A stretch of DNA of 64,000 nucleotides from Limosilactobacillus reuteri (GTDB lineage Bacteria; Bacillota; Bacilli; Lactobacillales; Lactobacillaceae), in assembly GCF_003072625.1 (NCBI RefSeq), contig NZ_CP027805.1, forward strand, positions 742,001-806,000, in the 5' to 3' direction. Shown here one piece after another: positions 17,445 to 26,338 of this stretch (position 1 is its first letter; each line of letters starts with the position of its first letter). The notes under the pieces are model-generated. The model was not told the DNA's origin and did not search any database. It was given only the letters and a program-made list of their open reading frames with translations. Made by a program: the position numbers and the translations under genes.

Positions 17445-18840
17445 GGCTCTTCGTCAAGAAGTACTGATGAGAAAATAAAATAATTTTACTAAGCAGCTTG
17501 TGCCTGGACTTTGGCATGAGCTGTTTGTTTATTTCGCCAAGTTATTGCGATATAGGTATTTGGTAATGCAAGAAGAATTCTAATCCGGAAATTAAAGAAA
17601 TTACGAAAGCCATAAGCAGTTCGTTTAATAACTTTAATTTTATTATTAGTTCCTTCAACAGGACCGTTTGTATAGGTGTCATATTTGAAACTATTATAGA
17701 TTTCTTGTTTATGACTACGAAGGGTACGCTGAACTTTCTGTAGTGCTTGTGGAAGCTGTGTCCATTTAATTACGAGTAAGTTTTTTAATTCTTTCTTACT
17801 ACGATGAGCAATCGCCATAATTAAGTCTTGATAGTATTCATAAGCTTTTTTTAATTCATTATCAAAACTTAGGAGACGGTGAATAACTTCAACATCGGTT
17901 AATTGAGCGTAACTAAAGTTACGTCTTGGCCAATAATTATTATATTTAAGCTCATTAGCAGGTGTTAAGAGTAATTTCCAAAAATGCTTAAGTGCACGCC
18001 ACTCATGAGTGGCAGCACCAGCGCGATTCATTACTTGAATCCTGATTTTATTTAATGCACGATACGCTTGAGCAACGATGTGAAAATGATCAGCGATAAT
18101 TATAGCGTGAGGGAAGAGTTCATGAATTAAGTGACGATATGGAGTGTATAAGTCAACTGTTACTGTTTGAACTGCTAGGCGTGCTGAACGGTCATATCGA
18201 AGAAAGTAGTTCCGCAAATAACTATTTTTTCGTGACAGGATAATGTCAAGTGTCCGTTTATTTTCAATGTTCATTAGAATCATACTCATTCCACTGGGCG
18301 CAAAGCGACCAGATTTAAAATCATCAAAAGCAATATGGCGAGGCAACCAATGATAGTTAGGCTTGAAAAATTGATCAAGGTTTGTAATGACTCGTCTAAT
18401 TGTCCAGTCAGAGACATTTAGTTCTTTGGCTAAATCACTTTGTGATTCATTTTTCGTCAGAAGCATCATGGCTCGTTGTTTTATCGCTAAAGAAATAAGA
18501 TCATGATAATTAATATCTCTAACAGCCGCTAATTTAGTAATTACTTCAGGACAAGAAGAGGAAGCTTTACAGATATATTTTTGCTTTTTAATCGACCAGA
18601 TTGTTGGTTTAAAGTGAAGCTCTGGTCCCAAGCAATTAACTGTTTTATAGCCATTCTTACACATTAGCTGTCCACATCGTGGGCAATGCATAGGATAAGT
18701 TTGGATGAGATGGACAATGATTTGATTAGGTTGATCTTCAATTGGATTATCAAAGTTCTTTTCATCTAGTTTGAGATGTTAGTGTAAGATTTTCATAGGT
18801 TGGATGAATAATTCATCTGGTCGTGGAAATCTTTTTTGTA
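17445..18840 (-). mobile_element. ISL3-family element (right boundary uncertain)
   Basis: The left end is proposed at the GGCTCTTCGTCAAG sequence just beyond the tuf terminator. The matching inverted end is not evident between 18692 and 18893, where AT-rich sequence with weak dyads lies. The element may be truncated or degraded on that side. The transposase frame fills most of it. Confidence 0.55.
17489..18691 (-). CDS. ISL3-family transposase
   Basis: A 400-residue ISL3-type transposase: an N-terminal zinc-finger-like CPRCGQLMCKNG and C-x-(7)-CPEV segment, an HTH (QSDLAKELNVSDWTIRRVI), and a DDE domain with HIAFDDFKSG, AIIIADHFHIVAQAY and YTNGPVEGTNNKIKVIKRTAYG. The usual family length is about 430. 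The frame is open for 28 codons upstream of ATG 18691 (HLKLDEKNFDNPIEDQPNQ...), with no ATG, GTG or TTG and no ribosome site before 18691, so the native start may be lost. GGCTCTTCGTCAAGAAGTAC near 17445 looks like one ISL3 end; I could not place the other end with confidence. Confidence 0.85.
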   Translation of the reverse strand: MHCPRCGQLMCKNGYKTVNCLGPELHFKPTIWSIKKQKYICKASSSCPEVITKLAAVRDINYHDLISLAIKQRAMMLLTKNESQSDLAKELNVSDWTIRRVITNLDQFFKPNYHWLPRHIAFDDFKSGRFAPSGMSMILMNIENKRTLDIILSRKNSYLRNYFLRYDRSARLAVQTVTVDLYTPYRHLIHELFPHAIIIADHFHIVAQAYRALNKIRIQVMNRAGAATHEWRALKHFWKLLLTPANELKYNNYWPRRNFSYAQLTDVEVIHRLLSFDNELKKAYEYYQDLIMAIAHRSKKELKNLLVIKWTQLPQALQKVQRTLRSHKQEIYNSFKYDTYTNGPVEGTNNKIKVIKRTAYGFRNFFNFRIRILLALPNTYIAITWRNKQTAHAKVQAQAA

Positions 18841-18960
18841 GACCAATTTACTTATTTACAAAAAAAGAAAAGACCAGTAGCCTTTAGTGTGTCGGCTATA
18901 ATGCCCTCTGAGTATACAGATGAAATAGAAAATTCATCTTATACTCGGAGGGCTTTTTCT

Positions 18961-19674
18961 ATGGGAAGAAAATCTAAATACTCAGCAGAGGAAAAACTCT
19001 TAATCCTCAATGAAGTTTTACGAAATGGAATCCATAAGGTAATAACTAAGTACAAGATTAGCCAAAAAACTATCAGGCGGTGGAGTCTTCTATACAAGTA
19101 TCAGGGAATGCCAGGACTTCAAACAAGTCATCATAATCAAAGCTACTCTAAAGAATTTAAAAACTCATTGGTTGAACAATATCAACAAACAGATGAGGCA
19201 TTAGATTTATTTGCGATAAAACACGGTTTACGATCTCAAAGGCAACTAGAACAATGGATTATCCGGTATAATGAATCTAACTTAAAGGCCTATACGCCAA
19301 GAAAGCGAGATTCAAAAATGAGTGGACGAAAGACTGACTTTGAAGAACGACTTACTATCATTGAAGAGTTGATTAAGCATGATGTGAACTACAATTGGGC
19401 AGTTGAAAAGTACCATATTAGTTACCAACAAGTTTATGGCTGGTATCAAAAGTATCGCAAAAGCGGTAATGACCCAGAATCACTTCGTGATCGCCGAGGC
19501 AAAGCTAAGCCAGAAGAGAAGTGGACGGAAGTTGACCGACTCAAGGCAGAAAATCGCTTATTAAGGGCTCAGCTAGAAAAGCAAGAGATGGAGATTGCGT
19601 TCGCAAAAAAATTAACAGAAATACGCAATCGGGAGGTGGAAAAGGACTCCGGTACCAAGCCATCAAAGAACTAA
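18961..19674 (+). CDS. IS3-family transposase OrfA (copy 2)
   Basis: The 237-residue DNA-binding protein is identical to OrfA of copy 1, with helix-turn-helix-like segments and a C-terminal coiled coil. ATG 18961 is preceded by the GGAGG site buried in the 18903-18953 stem-loop. The slippery A7 is at 19605-19611 in phase A AAA AAA. A longer frame extends upstream, but it reads through the terminal repeat and hairpin and is not a real start. Confidence 0.93.
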   Translation: MGRKSKYSAEEKLLILNEVLRNGIHKVITKYKISQKTIRRWSLLYKYQGMPGLQTSHHNQSYSKEFKNSLVEQYQQTDEALDLFAIKHGLRSQRQLEQWIIRYNESNLKAYTPRKRDSKMSGRKTDFEERLTIIEELIKHDVNYNWAVEKYHISYQQVYGWYQKYRKSGNDPESLRDRRGKAKPEEKWTEVDRLKAENRLLRAQLEKQEMEIAFAKKLTEIRNREVEKDSGTKPSKN

Positions 19675-19703
19675 ATCAAGAAAATGGATGGTCAATTAGC
19701 CAG

Positions 19704-20522
19704 TTGTGTAAAATAGCTGATTCTTCGCGAGATGGTTATTACAAATGGCTCAATCGAAAGCCAAGTCGATATCATAATGAGCAAGCAGAGTTACTTGAAG
19801 CGATTGTAGAGTTAGAAGAAGAACATAATTGGACGCTGGGATATTTAGCGATGACTACACAGTTAAGCTTTGAAAACCGTTTAAGCTTTACCGCTGGATT
19901 AAAACGAATAACTAATTGCATGCGTAAGCATGGAATTAGAGCAAATATTAGGAAGAAGAAGCGCAATCGAATTCAACGCCATGAAGAATACATCAATGAC
20001 AACTTATTGCAGGGACAATTCGACCGTGAAACTAAAAATGAAGTGTGGGTTACCGACACAACGGAAGTTGCCTACGGCGAACACACACTTCATAAAGTAC
20101 GAGTACACGTTATTTTAGATTTATATGGTCGTTACGCTTTAAGCTACAATATTTCAGACACAGAAACTTCATCAGCAGTAATTGAAACCTTTAATCGTGC
20201 TTTTACGGTTGAACCTGATGCGCAACCAATGGTCCATACTGACCGCGGATCAGCTTACTGCTCAAGTATGTTCAACGACTACTTAGCCTCTAAAAATTGT
20301 ATTCATAGTATGTCACACCCCGGTCATCCTTGGGAAAACTCCCCCATAGAGCGTTGGTGGAATGACTTCAAGCTAATCTGGATTAACAAACATAATCGTC
20401 CTAAGACGCTAGCAGAGCTAGAACAGTTCGTCAAAGGAGCCATTGAATACTTTAATACCAAACGCGCTTACACAAGCAAAAACGGCTTGACCGCGGAACA
20501 ATTCCGCAATCAAGCCTCCTAA
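19704..20522 (+). CDS. IS3-family transposase OrfB (copy 2), intact
   Basis: A 272-residue DDE integrase domain with all three acidic residues in view: VWVTDTTEVAYG, MVHTDRGSAYCS and WENSPIERWWNDFK, followed by the usual RPKTLAELEQFVKGAIEYFN tail. The frame continues upstream of the nominal TTG start to the frameshift site at 19605-19611, so the functional enzyme is likely the OrfAB fusion. In contrast to copy 1 the Trp codon at the WENSP motif is intact. Confidence 0.94.
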   Translation: MCKIADSSRDGYYKWLNRKPSRYHNEQAELLEAIVELEEEHNWTLGYLAMTTQLSFENRLSFTAGLKRITNCMRKHGIRANIRKKKRNRIQRHEEYINDNLLQGQFDRETKNEVWVTDTTEVAYGEHTLHKVRVHVILDLYGRYALSYNISDTETSSAVIETFNRAFTVEPDAQPMVHTDRGSAYCSSMFNDYLASKNCIHSMSHPGHPWENSPIERWWNDFKLIWINKHNRPKTLAELEQFVKGAIEYFNTKRAYTSKNGLTAEQFRNQAS

Positions 20523-20608
20523 AATTTTTATCTATTTGATCTGTATACTTGACGGGACATAGTGCCCCTTTAGTGTGTCGAATACTAAGCAAAGGCAGGT
20601 CTTTCCTC

Positions 20609-21990
20609 ATGGATATTTTAACAGAAATCTAGCAGAATTTGGTGAAATCAGGCAGTTTATTTGAAGCTGAACAGATTATTTTAAAAGGTGTATTGGAGTT
20701 AGGACAAGTAATCATGCAAAACTTTTTGGAAAGCTTAGATCGAAGCTTAAAGTCCCAAGCTCCAGCGAACTATCAAGTAATCAATAAACAGCCACGGACG
20801 CTTAATTTTATCTTTGGCCCGGTGACTTTTCAACGACGGTATTATCAGGCAGGGACAAAGAAACGTGAATTTTACTTAGACCAACAATTAAAAATTAAAC
20901 CACGTCGTCGTTTATCGCCACACTACTTAATGATGATGGCTAAGATTGCCCAAACAACTACAATGCGCAATACTGCCGACATTTTGAACCTTGTATTTGA
21001 CAGCGGAATTACTGCCGATTCGGTAATGCACGCCGTGCATGAGTTAGGAAATCAGGTAGCTAAACAAACTCAAGCAAAAGAACACCAAGCTACTCCTCGC
21101 CATATGCCTAAAAATTTAACTATTGAGGGTGATGCCTTTATGATTAAAGGTAAAAAAGAAGCAGGTCAGCTGACTCTTGTGCACCATTATCGGGTTTATG
21201 AGCGAGTAGCTAATCAAATCATTAATCGGCATGACTTTCTCAGTGTTGGGCACCAAGGACGGCTTGAAGCACGACTAAGTGATTATTTAGACCGCCATTA
21301 TAAGCTTGCCGGTCAAACGATCTTTTTGGCCAGTGACGCTGGCCAGGTTACGAACCAGCTAAGCTATTAAGTCTAGTTCCTCAAGGTGCACATGGTGAAT
21401 ACTTTCTCGACCGCTATCATTGTTTACAGAAAATTGAACATACTTTAGGCCGGCACAACGAATTAGCCATGCGAGCAATTAAAGCCGTTCGTCATCATGA
21501 TCAAGCAGAGCTAACAATAATTTTAGATACTTATGAATCACAAAACCTAACGGAAAAACAAGCAGACGACCTAATGCGTTTAAGAAAGTATCTACAGCGA
21601 AATTGGCGGTATATCCTCTCACCACAAATGCGTGGATTTAAGGATATTCATTTAATTGGTTCAGTCGAAAGTTCTCACCGGGCTTTTACTTACCGGATGA
21701 AGAAACAGGGCAAGTCATGGACTAAGCAGGGGGCTAAAGCCATGATTGGTTTAATTGAAGCCCGAATGAATGGTGAACTGCAAGCTAGTTTAAATACAAT
21801 CCTAGAACAATTAACAGTTCTTCCTCGAGTGGCTCAAACCAGCCTATTACAGGAAATGCATATTCGAACTGGAGAGTTTCTAAGAAAGGCACCGACAAAG
21901 CCGTCAATTGGAGCAGTACAAGGAATAATTCCGATTAACACGGTCACAAGTAGACCAATGGGACAACTTTTTAAGGCACTAACCCACTAA
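20609..21990 (+). pseudogene. UPF0236 (ISLre2-type) transposase, disrupted
   Basis: A decayed transposase-like gene of the UPF0236/ISLre2 family. ATG 20609 reads MDILTEI then TAG at 20630-20632, after which the frame continues (QNLVKSGSLFEAEQIILKG). Conserved blocks follow: NKQPRTLNFIFGPVTFQRRY, HYLMMMAKIAQTTTMRNTA, TIEGDAFMIKGK, DRHYKLAGQTIFLASDAG. A one-base deletion in the run GGCC near 21345 then shifts the frame; the sequence resumes as PGYEPAKLLSLVPQGAHGEYF and runs to the end (QMRGFKDIHLIGSVESSHR). Two independent lesions make it non-functional. The terminal repeat CTACCTATGAAAACTTGAC lies past 21990. Confidence 0.88.
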
Positions 21991-22002
21991 AACTGTATAT
22001 TT

Positions 22003-22351
22003 AAAGGCTACCTATGAAAACTTGACAGATACGTTTGAGATAGGGATCTTTAACTCCTAAGATAGTTCTGATAGAATTGTTCATGAAAGATGGTCCTTTC
22101 TTAACGAAGACGGGGTCCAACCATCTTTCGCTTTTTTATTTTAAATTTTAAACAAATAAAGCACTGATGTTAAATCCATCAGTACTTAAAATTGTAGAGT
22201 CTTTTTCTTTAACGAAAATATTTGAAAATAACTTAGGGATCAGTCGTCAATAAGTTGCAATTACTGGTCTCCTACGGTAAACTAATATAGTATGTAAAGA
22301 TTAATTATAATATTTAATTAGTCAAATTGATTTGTTATTGGAGGAAATAAA
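22003..22351 (+). other. Intergenic region before tig
   Basis: 349 bp without a credible gene. The first 40 bp contain the UPF0236 element's right end. Then come a terminator hairpin (22085-22135), a second stem (GCACTGATG/CATCAGTAC, 22161-22185) and a putative tig promoter at 22255-22283 (TTGCAA, 17 bp, TAAACT). I see nothing else. Confidence 0.7.
22085..22137 (+). terminator. Terminator upstream of tig
   Basis: GAAAGATGGT pairs with ACCATCTTTC across a 25-nt loop that contains a smaller GGTCC/GGGTCC-type dyad; CGCTTTTTTATTTT follows. It is probably the native signal that ended readthrough from tuf before the IS cluster arrived. Confidence 0.7.
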
Positions 22352-23662
22352 ATGTCAGCAAAATGGGAACGCGATAGCGATGCCAGCAAAGGTACATTGA
22401 CATTTGAAATTGATGTCGACACTATTAACAAGGGAATTGACGAAGCTTTCGTTGAGACTCGTAAAAAGATCACTGTTCCGGGCTTCCGGAAGGGTCGTAT
22501 CCCTCGTCAAATCTTTAACCAAATGTACGGTGAAGAATCATTATATCAAGATGCCTTAAACAAGGTATTACCTGACGCATATAATGAAGCAGTAAAGGAA
22601 ACTAATATTCAACCTGTAGATCAACCTAAGATTGATATCAAGAGTATGGAAAAGGGTCAACCATGGGTATTAACTGCTGAAGTTGACGTTATGCCAGAAG
22701 TTAAATTAGGTGAATACAAGGGTATGGAAGTTCCTGCTCAAGACACCACTGTTACTGATGCTGATGTTGATGATGCACTTGAAACTAAGCGTCAACAACA
22801 AGCTGAACTTGTATTAAAAGAAGATAAGCCAGCCGAAAAGGGTGACACTGTTGTTATTGATTACAGGGGTAGCGTTGACGGTGAAGAATTTGATGGCGGT
22901 TCAGCTGAAAACTACTCACTAGAATTAGGCTCAGGATCATTTATTCCAGGCTTTGAAGATCAATTAATCGGTCACAACGCTGATGAAGATGTTGATGTAA
23001 ATGTTACCTTCCCAGAAGACTACCATGCTAAGAATCTTGCTGGCAAGGATGCACTTTTCAAGGTTAAGATTCACGAAATCAAGGAAAAACAATTACCAGA
23101 ACTTGATGATGATTTCGCTAAGGATGTTGACGAAGACGTTGATACTTTAGCTGAATTAAAGGAAAAGACTAAGAAGCAGCTTCAAGAAGAAAAGGATAAC
23201 CAAGCTAAGGCTGCTATTGAAGATGCTGCTATCAATAAGGCTGTTGCTAATGCAGAAATCCAAGATATTCCACAAGCAATGTTGGATGATGACACTAACC
23301 GTCAAATGCAACAATACTTAGCAGGAATGCAACAACAAGGTATCAGTCCTCAAATGTACTTCCAGATTACTGGTACAAAGGAAGAAGATTTGAAGAAGCA
23401 ATTTGCTAATGATGCTGCTCAACGTGTAAAGACTAACCTTGTCTTAGAAGCAATTGTTGACGATGCTAACTTAGATGCTACTGATGAAGAAATTGCTAAA
23501 GAAATTTCTGACCTTGCAAAGCAATACGGTATGGAAGAAGATGCTGTTAAGAAGGCATTATCTAAAGACATGTTAATGCATGATATTAAGATCCGTAAGG
23601 CTGTTGACTTAGTTGCTGATTCAGCAAAGCAAGTTAAGGATGACAAAAAGTCTGACAAGTAA
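22352..23662 (+). CDS. tig: Trigger factor (ribosome-associated peptidyl-prolyl isomerase)
   Basis: A co-translational chaperone bound at ribosomal protein L23. The 436-residue protein shows the ribosome-binding domain with the FRKG signature loop (VPGFRKGRIPRQIF, residues 44-57), a central FKBP-type PPIase domain (GDTVVIDYRGSVDGEEFDGG, LGSGSFIPGFEDQLIG) and a long helical C-terminal chaperone arm ending in a Lys/Asp-rich tail. A GGAGGAAAT ribosome site precedes the ATG. clpX follows, as in most Firmicutes. Confidence 0.98.
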   Translation: MSAKWERDSDASKGTLTFEIDVDTINKGIDEAFVETRKKITVPGFRKGRIPRQIFNQMYGEESLYQDALNKVLPDAYNEAVKETNIQPVDQPKIDIKSMEKGQPWVLTAEVDVMPEVKLGEYKGMEVPAQDTTVTDADVDDALETKRQQQAELVLKEDKPAEKGDTVVIDYRGSVDGEEFDGGSAENYSLELGSGSFIPGFEDQLIGHNADEDVDVNVTFPEDYHAKNLAGKDALFKVKIHEIKEKQLPELDDDFAKDVDEDVDTLAELKEKTKKQLQEEKDNQAKAAIEDAAINKAVANAEIQDIPQAMLDDDTNRQMQQYLAGMQQQGISPQMYFQITGTKEEDLKKQFANDAAQRVKTNLVLEAIVDDANLDATDEEIAKEISDLAKQYGMEEDAVKKALSKDMLMHDIKIRKAVDLVADSAKQVKDDKKSDK

Positions 23663-23686
23663 TTTGTTAAATAATTACTAATCAAT

Positions 23687-23722
23687 GAGGCTGGGAGAAA
23701 ACAGTGGTTTTCTTCCAGCCTC
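23687..23722 (+). terminator. GAGGCTGGGAG-family terminator after tig
   Basis: GAGGCTGGGAGAAAAC pairs with GTTTTCTTCCAGCCTC around a four-base loop, with one mismatch. Same family as 15029-15065. Confidence 0.8.
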
Positions 23723-23839
23723 GCCATTTTAACCAAATATTAGTAAGAAAAAGTAGAAAATAATTTACTGAGTAATTTAGTCGAAATTAAACAGTAATTT
23801 TATTATTATGTTCTAATAAGTCTTAGAGGAGGTTCATTT

Positions 23840-25090
23840 ATGTTTGAAGATACCACTGGTATGGATTCAGTTCACTGTTCATTTTGTGGAAAGTCCCAAG
23901 ATGAAGTGAAAAAAATTGTTGCTGGTCCTGGCGTCTATATTTGTAACGAATGTGTTGACCTTTGTAAACAAATTATTGATCAGGAATTAGCAGAAGATGA
24001 AGCTAAAAAAGCTTTCCGTGTGCCAACTCCAGGAGAGATTGTTAATGAACTGGATGACTATGTAATTGGTCAGGGTGACGCTAAAAAAACATTAGCAGTT
24101 GCTGTTTATAACCACTATAAGCGGGTTAATGCAATGATGAGTGGTGATAATAATGATACAGAGCTTCAGAAGAGTAATATTGCCGTAATTGGTCCAACTG
24201 GTTCTGGGAAGACCTACCTTGCCCAGTCTCTTGCTCGCATTCTAAATGTTCCATTTGCAATTGCGGATGCTACAACTTTGACTGAAGCTGGATATGTTGG
24301 TGAAGATGTTGAGAATATTATCCTTAAACTACTTCAGGCTGCTGACTTTGATGTAGAGCGTGCTGAAAAAGGAATCATTTACATTGACGAAATCGATAAG
24401 ATCGCAAAGAAGAGTGAAAACGTATCAATTACGCGTGATGTTTCTGGAGAAGGTGTCCAACAAGCCCTTTTGAAGATTCTTGAAGGAACAATTGCTAATG
24501 TACCGCCTCAGGGAGGACGTAAGCATCCACAACAAGAGTTTATCCAAGTCGATACAAAGAATATCCTCTTTATTGTTGGGGGAGCCTTTGATGGAATCGA
24601 AACAATTGTTAAGGAACGACTAGGTGATAAGACAATTGGATTTGGAACAGACTCACGAGAAGCTGAAGAGGTTACTGATAAAAATATTTTGCAACATGTT
24701 ATTCCAGAAGATCTTCTTAAGTTTGGTCTAATTCCAGAATTTATTGGACGATTACCTGTAATGACTGCTCTTGAAAAACTTGACGAAGATGACCTTGTTC
24801 GAATCCTTACTGAACCAAAAAATGCATTAGTTAAGCAATATCAAGAGCTAATCCGCCTTGATGGAAGTAAGCTGACTTTTACGGATGGTGCATTGCGAGC
24901 AATGGCACAACTAGCAATCAAGCGGAATACAGGTGCTCGCGGTTTACGTTCGATTATTGAAGATGTAATGCGGGATGTAATGTTTGACTTGCCGAGTCGT
25001 AAAGATGTAGAAAAGGTAATTATTGAGAAACAATGTGTAACACAACATACAGAACCTCGTTACGTTTTAAAGGATGAAAAAGCTTCTTAA
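23840..25090 (+). CDS. clpX: ATP-dependent Clp protease ATP-binding subunit ClpX
   Basis: A AAA+ unfoldase that feeds substrates to ClpP. The 416-residue protein has an N-terminal C4 zinc-binding domain (CSFCGKS ... CNECVDLC), Walker [13 protein letters not shown] near residue 119, Walker [14 protein letters not shown], the pore-loop region GYVGEDVEN, sensor and arginine-finger segments ([27 protein letters not shown]). Architecture and length are standard. It is 17 bp upstream of engB, probably co-transcribed with it. Confidence 0.98.
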   Translation: MFEDTTGMDSVHCSFCGKSQDEVKKIVAGPGVYICNECVDLCKQIIDQELAEDEAKKAFRVPTPGEIVNELDDYVIGQGDAKKTLAVAVYNHYKRVNAMMSGDNNDTELQKSNIAVIGPTGSGKTYLAQSLARILNVPFAIADATTLTEAGYVGEDVENIILKLLQAADFDVERAEKGIIYIDEIDKIAKKSENVSITRDVSGEGVQQALLKILEGTIANVPPQGGRKHPQQEFIQVDTKNILFIVGGAFDGIETIVKERLGDKTIGFGTDSREAEEVTDKNILQHVIPEDLLKFGLIPEFIGRLPVMTALEKLDEDDLVRILTEPKNALVKQYQELIRLDGSKLTFTDGALRAMAQLAIKRNTGARGLRSIIEDVMRDVMFDLPSRKDVEKVIIEKQCVTQHTEPRYVLKDEKAS

Positions 25091-25107
25091 TGAAATGAGG
25101 TAAGCAA

Positions 25108-25698
25108 ATGGAAGTTCACAATGTAGATTTAACAATCAGTGCCGTAAGTGATGAACAATATCCTAAAACAAATATTCCAGAAATTGCTTTAGTTGGTCGT
25201 TCAAATGTTGGGAAGTCATCGTTGACAAACGTTCTAATCAATCGTCGCAATTTTGCTCATACGTCTAGTCAACCAGGTAAAACGCAGACGTTAAATTTCT
25301 ATGACGTTGAGGATAAAGTATATTTTGTCGACGTTCCAGGGTATGGGTATGCCAAAGTCTCGAAAAAAGAGCGAGAACGATTTGGAAAAATGATTGAACA
25401 ATACTTAACCCAACGTGAACAACTACGCGGAGTTATTCAATTAGTTGATGCACGGCATGAACCAACCCCTGATGATGTAAATATGTATAATTGGTTACAA
25501 TATTATAATATTCCAACATTAATCGTCGGAACGAAGATTGATAAGGTAAAACGGAGTGCATGGAATCGACAACTAAGTCTTATCAAAAAGACCCTTGATG
25601 TTGAAAATTCAACACCAATTATTCTATTTTCAGCAACAGAGAAAAAGGGTAAAGATGATGTTTGGCAGTGGATTGAAGAGCGAATGGGGAAGAACTAA
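25108..25698 (+). CDS. engB: Ribosome biogenesis GTP-binding protein EngB/YsxC
   Basis: An essential small GTPase for 50S subunit assembly. G motifs are clear: GRSNVGKSSLTN (G1), FVDVPGYGYA (G3), GTKIDKVK (G4) and FSATEKKGKDDVWQWI (G5). The 196-residue length matches the family. ATG follows GAAATGAGGTAAGC. The neighbouring clpX-engB pair is conserved in Firmicutes. Confidence 0.97.
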   Translation: MEVHNVDLTISAVSDEQYPKTNIPEIALVGRSNVGKSSLTNVLINRRNFAHTSSQPGKTQTLNFYDVEDKVYFVDVPGYGYAKVSKKERERFGKMIEQYLTQREQLRGVIQLVDARHEPTPDDVNMYNWLQYYNIPTLIVGTKIDKVKRSAWNRQLSLIKKTLDVENSTPIILFSATEKKGKDDVWQWIEERMGKN

Positions 25699-25699
25699 G

Positions 25700-25999
25700 T
25701 TGGATTTTAATGAATACCAAAATGCAGCAAAACGAACCTTATATGGGAACGAACAAGTTTTAACAAATTGTGCATTAGGATTAGCTGGTGAGTCAGGACA
25801 AGTCGTTGATTTAGTAAAAAACTATACTTTTCGTAGTCGAAAATTAGATCGTAAGGAACTAATCCACGAAATGGGTGATGTCTTATGGTATTTATCTCAA
25901 ATTGCAGAATGGGCTGATATTCCATTTGACGAGGTTGCCGAGGCAAATATTGAAGAATTAAATCAGCGCTATCCGACTGGTTTTAAAAAACAAGATTAA
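25700..25999 (+). CDS. MazG-like nucleotide pyrophosphohydrolase family protein
   Basis: A 99-residue protein of the MazG/all-alpha NTP pyrophosphohydrolase group, which hydrolyses nucleoside triphosphates to monophosphates. The helical bundle metal motifs are LAGESGQVVDLVKNY and the EMGDVLWYLSQIA block (ExxD). TTG at 25700 is chosen because GGGGAAG lies upstream and the family begins at this point (DFNEYQNAAKRTL); the frame also extends upstream through the end of engB, which is not likely coding. It directly follows the engB stop. The substrate is unknown. Confidence 0.85.
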   Translation: MDFNEYQNAAKRTLYGNEQVLTNCALGLAGESGQVVDLVKNYTFRSRKLDRKELIHEMGDVLWYLSQIAEWADIPFDEVAEANIEELNQRYPTGFKKQD

Positions 26000-26002
26000 A
26001 AA

Positions 26003-26135
26003 TAGAGAGTGGGAAATAACCTCTTCGACAAGGCAGTTGGCTAAGCTAGGACGATGATTAGCACGGCACGGGCTGATTATCGTTCGTACTTAGACTCGAG
26101 CCTTGTGGCGACGCGAAGCTAGTTCCACGTTATCT
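26003..26135. repeat. Structured intergenic repeat with a CGACGCGAAGCTAG block
   Basis: GAGAGTGGGAAATAACC starts the element. ACAAGGC (26030-26036) pairs with GCCTTGT (26100-26106). Inside lies ACGATGATTAGC pairing with GCTGATTATCGT. CGACGCGAAGCTAG at 26109-26122 recurs at 61574-61587 in another intergenic region. It appears to be a dispersed noncoding repeat, function unknown. Confidence 0.6.
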
Positions 26136-26158
26136 TACTACTGTTCATAAAAGTAGTG

Positions 26159-26195
26159 GAGGCTGAGAGAAAACAAAAGTTTTCTCTCAGCCTCC
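26159..26195. terminator. Bidirectional GAGGCTGAGAG-family terminator
   Basis: GAGGCTGAGAGAAAAC pairs with GTTTTCTCTCAGCCTC around five bases, a perfect 16-bp stem. It lies between the converging MazG-like gene and the small - strand gene. Confidence 0.85.
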
Positions 26196-26200
26196 TTGCA

Positions 26201-26338
26201 TTATTTTTTTTCTTTATCCTTGTTATCTTTTTCTTTTTTGTCGTCGTTTTTTTTAGTTGCTTTTGGTTTTTTAGGGTCAACCGCAAATTGATCAAATAAT
26301 TTATCAAGCTGTTCGCTTCTTCTAGTAACTAATCCCAT
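26201..26338 (-). CDS. Small lysine-rich protein (45 aa), SPJ_0845-like
   Basis: An unannotatable-by-length small gene: ATG at 26338, 45 codons, stop at 26201. It starts MGLVTRRSEQLDKLFDQFAV and ends in a highly charged Lys/Asp/Glu tail (KKNDDKKEKDNKDKEKK). AAGGAG lies 8 nt before the ATG, and a perfect terminator follows the stop. The start MGL..R..EQLDKLFDQFA resembles the small SPJ_0845-family proteins of Lactobacillales; that assignment is from memory and tentative. Function unknown. An IS30 element ends only about 30 bp upstream of its start, so its native promoter has probably been separated from it. Confidence 0.65.
   Translation of the reverse strand: MGLVTRRSEQLDKLFDQFAVDPKKPKATKKNDDKKEKDNKDKEKK

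Larger units (their letters stand above)
18894..20566 (+). mobile_element. IS3-family (IS150-like) element, copy 2
   Basis: 1673 bp, offset exactly 9719 bp from copy 1 and near-identical. Ends are GGCTATAATGCCC and GGACATAGTGCC. It is flanked by a direct repeat CCTTTAGTGTGTCG at 18881-18894 and 20567-20580, of which the last base overlaps the element on the left. Both orfs are intact, so this copy is the plausible active source. Confidence 0.92.

Noticed and set aside
9175..20566. A composite transposon bounded by the two 1673-bp IS copies (rpsT to tuf as cargo)
   Set aside because: The copies are direct repeats, but the DNA between them is core chromosome in the expected rpsT-rpsO-rnjB-tuf order, and the outer flanks differ. 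Recombination between them would delete essential genes, so independent insertion is simpler.
25595..25699. Upstream extension of the MazG-like frame into engB
   Set aside because: The extension is out of frame with engB and lacks family similarity; the TTG at 25700 has a ribosome site.
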